A stretch of DNA of 64,000 nucleotides from Streptomyces prunicolor NBRC 13075 (GTDB lineage Bacteria > Actinomycetota > Actinomycetes > Streptomycetales > Streptomycetaceae), in contig NZ_BARF01000031.1 of NCBI RefSeq assembly GCF_000367365.1, positions 62,001 to 126,000 of the forward strand, in the 5' to 3' direction. The translations under genes and the position numbers were made by a program. The notes beneath the pieces are model-generated. The model saw only the letters and a list, made by a program, of their open reading frames with translations, was not told the origin of the DNA and did no database searches. Positions 59,441 through 64,000 of the stretch are shown in pieces (positions within the stretch are counted from its first letter, which is position 1; each line of letters starts with the position of its first letter).

Positions 59441-60523
59441 ATGCGCAAAACATCCCTCCGTCGTGCCTGCGCGGCCCTCGTTGCCGTCACCTCTCTCACG
59501 CTCGTCGCTACCGCTTGCGGTGGTACCACCAAGAAGGACGTGAAGGACGAGAACACCGGGTCGGCCGTCACCGGAGGCAAGGCGGACCCGAATGCCGCCC
59601 TGAAGAAGGGGCTCACCGTCGCCTTCCTGCCCAAGGCGGTCAACAACCCGTACTTCACCACGTCCGACAAGGGCGGCGAGAAGGCGCTCACCGAACTGGG
59701 CGAGAAGTACAAGGAAGTTGGCACGACCAACGCCACCGACACCTCCGGTCAGGTGAGTTACGTCAACACGCTCACCCAGCAGCAGGTGAACGCGATCGCC
59801 GTGTCCGCGCAGGACCCGGGCGCCCTGTGCACCGCGCTCAAGCAGGCGATGAGCAACAAGATCAAGGTCGTCACCTACGACTCCGACACCAACCCCGACT
59901 GCCGCAACGCCTTCGTCTCGCAGGCCAGCGCCGAGGACCTCGGCCGTACCCAGGTGCAGTTGCTCGCCCAACAGATCGGCTACAAGGGCGAGATCGCGAT
60001 CCTGTCCGCCGCGCAGACCGCGACGAACCAGAACACCTGGATCGGCTTCATGAAGGACGAGCTGAAGGACCCCAAGTACAAGAACATCAAGCTGGTCAAG
60101 GTCGCCTACGGCAACGACGACGCCCAGCAGTCCTTCCAGCAGACCCAGGGTCTCCTCCAGGAGCACCCGAACCTGAAGGGGATCATCTCCCCGACCACCG
60201 TCGGCATCAAGGCCGCCGCCCAGTACCTGTCCGGCTCCAAGTACAAGGGCAAGGTCAAGCTGACCGGCCTCGGCACCCCGAACGACATGCGCAAGTACGT
60301 CAAGAACGGCACCGTCGACGGCTTCGAGCTGTGGGACCCGGCGAAGCTCGGCGCCCTCGCCGCGCAGACGGCGGTGGCGCTCGTGTCGGGGCAGATCACC
60401 GGCAAGGAGGGCGAGACCTTCAAGGCCGGCGGGACGTCGTACACCATCGGCAAGGACGGCGTGATCAGCCTGGGCAAGCCGACCGTGTTCAACCTGAAGA
60501 ACATCGACCAGTTCAACTTCTAG
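59441..60523 (+). CDS. rhaS: Rhamnose-binding lipoprotein of the ABC importer
   Basis: A 360-aa periplasmic-binding-type lipoprotein, signal MRKTSLRRACAALVAVTSLTLV, lipobox TAC. The mature domain is typical of the rhamnose/AI-2-like binding group: LTVAFLPKAVNNPYFTTSDKGGEKALTELGEKYKEVGTTN, YVNTLTQQQVNAIAVSAQDPGALCTALKQAMSNKIKVVTYDSDTNPDCRNAFVSQAS, and TPNDMRKYVKNGTVDGFELWDPAKLG. It captures rhamnose for the two permeases. The rhaS symbol is used for binding proteins in this family; it does not refer to the E. coli regulator. It is more Lys-rich than its neighbours. Confidence 0.93.
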   Translation: MRKTSLRRACAALVAVTSLTLVATACGGTTKKDVKDENTGSAVTGGKADPNAALKKGLTVAFLPKAVNNPYFTTSDKGGEKALTELGEKYKEVGTTNATDTSGQVSYVNTLTQQQVNAIAVSAQDPGALCTALKQAMSNKIKVVTYDSDTNPDCRNAFVSQASAEDLGRTQVQLLAQQIGYKGEIAILSAAQTATNQNTWIGFMKDELKDPKYKNIKLVKVAYGNDDAQQSFQQTQGLLQEHPNLKGIISPTTVGIKAAAQYLSGSKYKGKVKLTGLGTPNDMRKYVKNGTVDGFELWDPAKLGALAAQTAVALVSGQITGKEGETFKAGGTSYTIGKDGVISLGKPTVFNLKNIDQFNF

Positions 60524-60573
60524 TCCCCGAAATTCAAGAAGGTCCCGAAGTCCCTTTTCCCTAAGGGGTGTTG

Positions 60574-60894
60574 ATGCAACGCGTGTGTTTCCTGCTCAAG
60601 GTCCGGGCGGACCGCCTCGACGAGTACCGCGAGCGGCACGCCGCCGTGTGGCCCGAGATGCTCGACGCCCTCTCGGCCACCGGCTGGCAGAACTACTCGC
60701 TCTTCCTGCGTGAAGACGGCCTGCTGGTCGGCTACTTGGAGACCGAGGACTTCGCCGCCGCCCAGGCCGGCATGGAAGCCACCGACATCAACTCCCGCTG
60801 GCAGGCGGAGATGGCGCCGTTCTTCGAGTCCCTGGACGGCGCCCGTCCCGACGAAGCGATGAAACCCCTCACCGAGGTCTTCCACCTCGCGTGA
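60574..60894 (+). CDS. rhaM: L-rhamnose mutarotase
   Basis: This 106-aa protein interconverts the alpha and beta anomers of L-rhamnose. Typical RhaM text: RVCFLLKVRADRLDEYRERHAAVWPEMLDALSATGWQNYSLFLREDGLLVGYLETEDF, with the conserved His and Trp-Pro-Glu. ATG 60574 was chosen for the AAGGGG site; GTG 60568 and TTG 60571 are too near it. It follows the binding protein by 50 bp. It is last of the core importer genes; the BNR protein follows 19 bp later. Confidence 0.95.
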   Translation: MQRVCFLLKVRADRLDEYRERHAAVWPEMLDALSATGWQNYSLFLREDGLLVGYLETEDFAAAQAGMEATDINSRWQAEMAPFFESLDGARPDEAMKPLTEVFHLA

Positions 60895-60913
60895 TCCCCC
60901 ACAGGAGCCGCTC

Positions 60914-62326
60914 ATGAGAAGACGCGCCGTGCTCACGACCGCCATACTTGCGGCCGTGGCAACGCCGGGCATCGCACGGGCGGCCGACCCCGGCCCGTCC
61001 GTCACCAAGAAGAGCACCACCCAACTCGACGCCCAGGCCGTCTACTTCGTCTCGTACGACGGCCTGGTCAACAACAACTCGTTCCAGAAGAACGGCCTGT
61101 TGACCTACAAGGGCTACCAGTACGCGGTCTGGTACACGTCCACCAAGCGCGCCGTCGTCGCCCGCCGCGTCCTGGGTGCGACCACCTGGTCCACGATCAC
61201 CCTCTCCCACACCCTGAAGAGCGACGACTCCCACAACGTCATCTCCATGGGCGTTTCCCGTGTCGACGGCCGCCTTCACCTCAACATGGACTCCCACAGC
61301 GACGGCTTCTTCTACGTCAAGTCCGTCGCCGGCCTCCTCGACAACCCGGCGTCCACCGCCTGGACTTCGGCGGTCTTCGGCGCCGTACAGACCTCGCTGG
61401 ACGGCGTCGCCCTCACCACCCAGTTCACCTACCCCCAGTTCCTCGCCACCCCCGAGGGCAAGCTCCAGCTCAGCTACCGCGTCGGGATCTCCGGCAACGG
61501 CCGCAACGCCCTTGCCGAGTACGACGGTTCGAGCTGGACCGCGCTGGGGGAGTGGAGCGCCTCGACCGGCACCTACACCAGCGCGCACGGCTCCAGCACC
61601 GCCCGCAACATGTACCTGCACGGCATCGACTACGACGTCAACGGCCGCCTGCATGCCTTCTTCACCTGGCGCGAGCAGTCCGCCGCCGTGATGTGCAACA
61701 GCGGCGGCATCACCAACCACGACACCGGATACGTCTACTCGACCGACCGGGGCCGCAGTTGGCGCAACGACGCGGGAACCGCCGTAGGAACAACGGGTAG
61801 TTCGAACACCGTGGCCGTCACGGACGCCGGACTGGTCGTCGACCCGCTCGACCCCGACCACTCTCTGATGAACCAGGAGAGCCAGTCCACCGACTCCACC
61901 GGCCTCCCGCACGCGATCATCAGCTACGTCCCCGGCCGCTTCGGCCAGTGCACCACCAACTACGTCACCGACCGCACCGCCAACGGCCGCGCCTTCCACG
62001 TCCGCAAGAACGCTGCCGGGACCTGGCAGAAGACCGAGATCCCGATCGCCCTCAACTCCAGCCAGCGCACCAAGCTGGTCCTGGACAAGTACGACAACGC
62101 CTACGCGGTGCTGCCCTACGGCCGTATCGCGGGCGCGTCGAAGGCCTCCGGGTACACCGACTGGGCGCTGCTGTACGACGGGAGCGACCTGAACGCGTTC
62201 GGCGAGGTCGTCATCGACGAGCTGCGGGTCAAGGCGGACAACGTGCTGTCGGTCATGTACCAGGAGAAGTCGAGCGGTACGACCCCCTCGGCACTCCACG
62301 TCGTCGACTTCGCCCTGCCCGCGTGA
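60914..62326 (+). CDS. Secreted BNR-repeat (BNR_4-like) protein in the rhamnose operon
   Basis: A 470-aa exported protein (signal MRRRAVLTTAILAAVATPGIARA, cleavage after ARA) with a predicted seven-bladed beta-propeller of the BNR_4 type. Blades: LTYKGYQYAVWYTSTKRAVVARR, NVISMGVSRVDGRLHLNMDSHSDGFFYVKS, YPQFLATPEGKLQLSYRVGISGNGRNALAEYDG, NMYLHGIDYDVNGRLHAFFTWREQ, TGYVYSTDRGRSWRND. The sequence SDGFFYV and the R-x-G blocks are typical. Propellers of this kind include polysaccharide lyases and rhamnosidases of plant and algal polymers. The operon position 19 bp after rhaM suggests it cleaves a rhamnose-containing glycan outside the cell. The exact enzyme class is unknown. Confidence 0.82.
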   Translation: MRRRAVLTTAILAAVATPGIARAADPGPSVTKKSTTQLDAQAVYFVSYDGLVNNNSFQKNGLLTYKGYQYAVWYTSTKRAVVARRVLGATTWSTITLSHTLKSDDSHNVISMGVSRVDGRLHLNMDSHSDGFFYVKSVAGLLDNPASTAWTSAVFGAVQTSLDGVALTTQFTYPQFLATPEGKLQLSYRVGISGNGRNALAEYDGSSWTALGEWSASTGTYTSAHGSSTARNMYLHGIDYDVNGRLHAFFTWREQSAAVMCNSGGITNHDTGYVYSTDRGRSWRNDAGTAVGTTGSSNTVAVTDAGLVVDPLDPDHSLMNQESQSTDSTGLPHAIISYVPGRFGQCTTNYVTDRTANGRAFHVRKNAAGTWQKTEIPIALNSSQRTKLVLDKYDNAYAVLPYGRIAGASKASGYTDWALLYDGSDLNAFGEVVIDELRVKADNVLSVMYQEKSSGTTPSALHVVDFALPA

Positions 62327-62414
62327 GCGGCACCGCCGCAGGAGTCGGCACAGGTCATGGCGGTAATGTGAAGACCTGCCCGCCGTCCCACGTCACCCTG
62401 GAGGTCTCCGCCTG

Positions 62415-63440
62415 ATGGCCCAGCCGGTGGGTATCAAGGACGTCGCCCGCGCCGCCGGAGTCTCCGTCGGCACGGTCTCGAACGTCATCAACCGCCCGGA
62501 CACCGTCGCCACGGAGACCCGGGCCCGGGTGCAGTCCGCGATCGACCGGCTCGGCTATGTCCGCAGCGAGTCGGCGCGTCAGCTGCGCGCCGGGCGCAGC
62601 CGGATCATGGGGCTGCTCGTCCTCGACATGGGCAACCCGTTCTTCGTGGACGTGGCCCGCGGCGCCGAGCGGGCCGCGCGGGAATCCGGGCTCGGCGTGA
62701 TGGTCTGCAACAGCGCGCAGAGCCCCGTCGAGGAGGCCGACTACCTCTCGCTCTTCGCCGAACAGCGGGTGCGGGGCGTGCTGTTGACCCCGGCGGACGC
62801 GACCGGACGCAACATCGAGTCGTTCCGCCGGCACGGCATCCCCTTCGTGCTCGTCGACCGGGTCGCCGAGGGCACCACCGAGTGCTCGGTCTCCGTCGAC
62901 GACGTCGCAGGCGGCGCGCTCGCCGTGCGGCACCTGATCGACGCCGGGCACCGCTCGATCGCGTACGTCAGTGGCCCGCCCGGCTTCAACCAGGTGCGGG
63001 ACCGCCGTACCGGCGCGAAGAACGCGCTCGCGGAGGCCGGTCTCGACCCGGACGCGCTGCGCGAGCTGCCCACCGACCGGCTCGACGTGGCGTCGGGGCG
63101 TGATGCCGGCGCCCGGCTGCTCGGCCTCGCCGACCGTCCCACGGCGGTCTTCTGCGCGAACGACCTCCTCGCGCTTGGCGTCCTCCAGGCCATGTACGCG
63201 GCCGGGGTCGGTGTCCCCGACGACCTCGCGATCGTCGGCTACGACGACATCGAGTTCGCCGCGGCGGCGGCCGTCCCGCTCACCTCGGTCCGCCAACCGG
63301 CCGTCACCATGGGCGCGTTGGCCGCCGAGCTGCTCCTGGAGGAGACGGAGGCGGAGACCGCGGCCCGACCGCACGAGCACCGGCGGGTCGTGCTCCAGCC
63401 GGAACTGGTGGTGCGCCGCTCCAGCCTGGCCGCCCGCTGA
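62415..63440 (+). CDS. LacI family regulator of the rhamnose genes (RhaR-type)
   Basis: A 341-aa LacI regulator. HTH and hinge: IKDVARAAGVSVGTVSNVINRPDTVATETRARVQSAIDRLGYVRSESARQLRAG. Effector domain: IMGLLVLDMGNPFFVDVARGAERAARESGLGVMVCNSAQSPVEEADYLSLFAEQRVRGVLLTPADATGRNIE. It ends with typical dimer residues. ATG 62415 has GGAGG about 12 nt upstream. In actinobacteria a LacI-type RhaR represses rhamnose genes until rhamnose or rhamnulose binds. The two TGAAAC boxes in the divergent region are its likely targets, though no such box lies before its own gene. Confidence 0.9.
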   Translation: MAQPVGIKDVARAAGVSVGTVSNVINRPDTVATETRARVQSAIDRLGYVRSESARQLRAGRSRIMGLLVLDMGNPFFVDVARGAERAARESGLGVMVCNSAQSPVEEADYLSLFAEQRVRGVLLTPADATGRNIESFRRHGIPFVLVDRVAEGTTECSVSVDDVAGGALAVRHLIDAGHRSIAYVSGPPGFNQVRDRRTGAKNALAEAGLDPDALRELPTDRLDVASGRDAGARLLGLADRPTAVFCANDLLALGVLQAMYAAGVGVPDDLAIVGYDDIEFAAAAAVPLTSVRQPAVTMGALAAELLLEETEAETAARPHEHRRVVLQPELVVRRSSLAAR

Positions 63441-63551
63441 CCCGTCGGTCAGTAGCGATCGGCAGGATTTCATGATCCAGGGGGTCGGATATCGGACGCG
63501 CATGTGCTGAGATGTGACGCGGCCCGTAAATCGTCCGTCCCAGGAGCCCCG

Positions 63552-64000
63552 TTGTCCGACAGCTATCGCCAGCCCGGCGTCGTCCTCACCGACCGCCACT
63601 TCACCGTGCCCCTCGACCACGAGGACCCCACGGGCGAGACCATCGAGCTCTACGCCCGTGAGGCCGTCGCGAGCGACAAGGCGCACCGCGAGGACCTGCC
63701 GTGGCTGCTCTACCTCCAGGGCGGACCCGGATTCGGGGCGAATCGTTTCGTCGGAAGACAGGCCTGGCTCGGCCGCGCCCTCGACGAGTACCGCGTCCTC
63801 CTCCTGGACCAGCGCGGCACCGGCCACTCCACCCCGCTCACCCGGCAGACGCTCCCGCTGCGCGGCGGCCCCGCCGAGCAGGCCGAGCACCTCACGCACT
63901 TCCGCGCCGACTCGATCGTCCGGGACTGCGAGACGATCCGCCCGGCCCTCACCGGCGGCGCCCCCTGGACCGTCCTGGGCCAGAGCTTCGGCGGTTTCTG
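63552..64000 (+). CDS. Prolyl aminopeptidase-like alpha/beta hydrolase (3' end outside window)
   Basis: The first ~149 codons of an S33-type hydrolase. The oxyanion-loop motif is LQGGPGFG (the HGGPG class), followed by LLLDQRGTGHSTPL and the nucleophile elbow GQSFGGF at the window end. Start is TTG 63552 with AGGAG 5-6 nt upstream; no ATG or GTG in frame gives the RxPGVVLTDRHFTVPLDHEDP beginning. Known members of this class release N-terminal proline or other residues in the cytoplasm. It is independent of the rhamnose cluster: 111 bp follow the LacI gene. Confidence 0.9.
   Translation, partial: MSDSYRQPGVVLTDRHFTVPLDHEDPTGETIELYAREAVASDKAHREDLPWLLYLQGGPGFGANRFVGRQAWLGRALDEYRVLLLDQRGTGHSTPLTRQTLPLRGGPAEQAEHLTHFRADSIVRDCETIRPALTGGAPWTVLGQSFGGF

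Overview
The base composition (very high GC, third positions almost always G or C), many GTG/TTG starts, four-base ATGA/GTGA gene overlaps, Tat signal peptides and GC-rich dispersed repeats point to a Streptomyces-type actinobacterial chromosome. The window is a mosaic of small metabolic operons with a strong carbohydrate-uptake theme. I saw no rRNA, tRNA, CRISPR array, phage genes or intact insertion sequence. One transposase remnant and one decayed dehydrogenase gene mark past rearrangement.

Layout. 1-9.2 kb is housekeeping and accessory: the tail of a flavin disulfide oxidoreductase, a peptide deformylase, a PepSY membrane protein, a TPR protein with two MarR-type regulators, a pirin, a fatty-acid desaturase with its ferredoxin-type reductase and a divergent PucR regulator, and a thioredoxin-fold protein. 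9.4-17.6 kb is sugar locus 1: a ROK regulator, an aldehyde dehydrogenase, a ThuA-like protein, a D-2-hydroxyacid dehydrogenase pseudogene and a CUT1 ABC importer. The same 25-bp motif precedes both transcription units. 17.7-27.9 kb is sugar locus 2: a LacI regulator, an FAD oxidoreductase, a second CUT1 importer and two membrane proteins of unknown function, all overlapping or close together, divergent from a secreted clan GH-A-like hydrolase. Its substrate is not evident.

28-44.4 kb holds a GH13 alpha-glucosidase, a YheO/DauR regulator with a PLP dehydratase, a cupin, a D-cysteine desulfhydrase-like enzyme, an SDR that appears to be controlled by a TetR gene 3 kb away through identical palindromes, a MoxR/VWA pair, a FtsX/LolD-type ABC exporter, and a betaine/choline-type ABC importer whose ATPase gene is inverted.

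44.5-63.4 kb is an almost complete L-rhamnose utilisation island. A secreted GH78 alpha-L-rhamnosidase and a secreted BNR beta-propeller protein would act outside the cell. An ABC importer (ATPase, two permeases, binding protein) would take up rhamnose. Mutarotase, isomerase, kinase and an aldolase/lactaldehyde-dehydrogenase fusion would give DHAP and L-lactate, and LutABC would oxidise the lactate to pyruvate. A LacI regulator closes the cluster, and two TGAAAC-type boxes lie in the divergent control region. The window ends inside a prolyl-aminopeptidase-like alpha/beta hydrolase.
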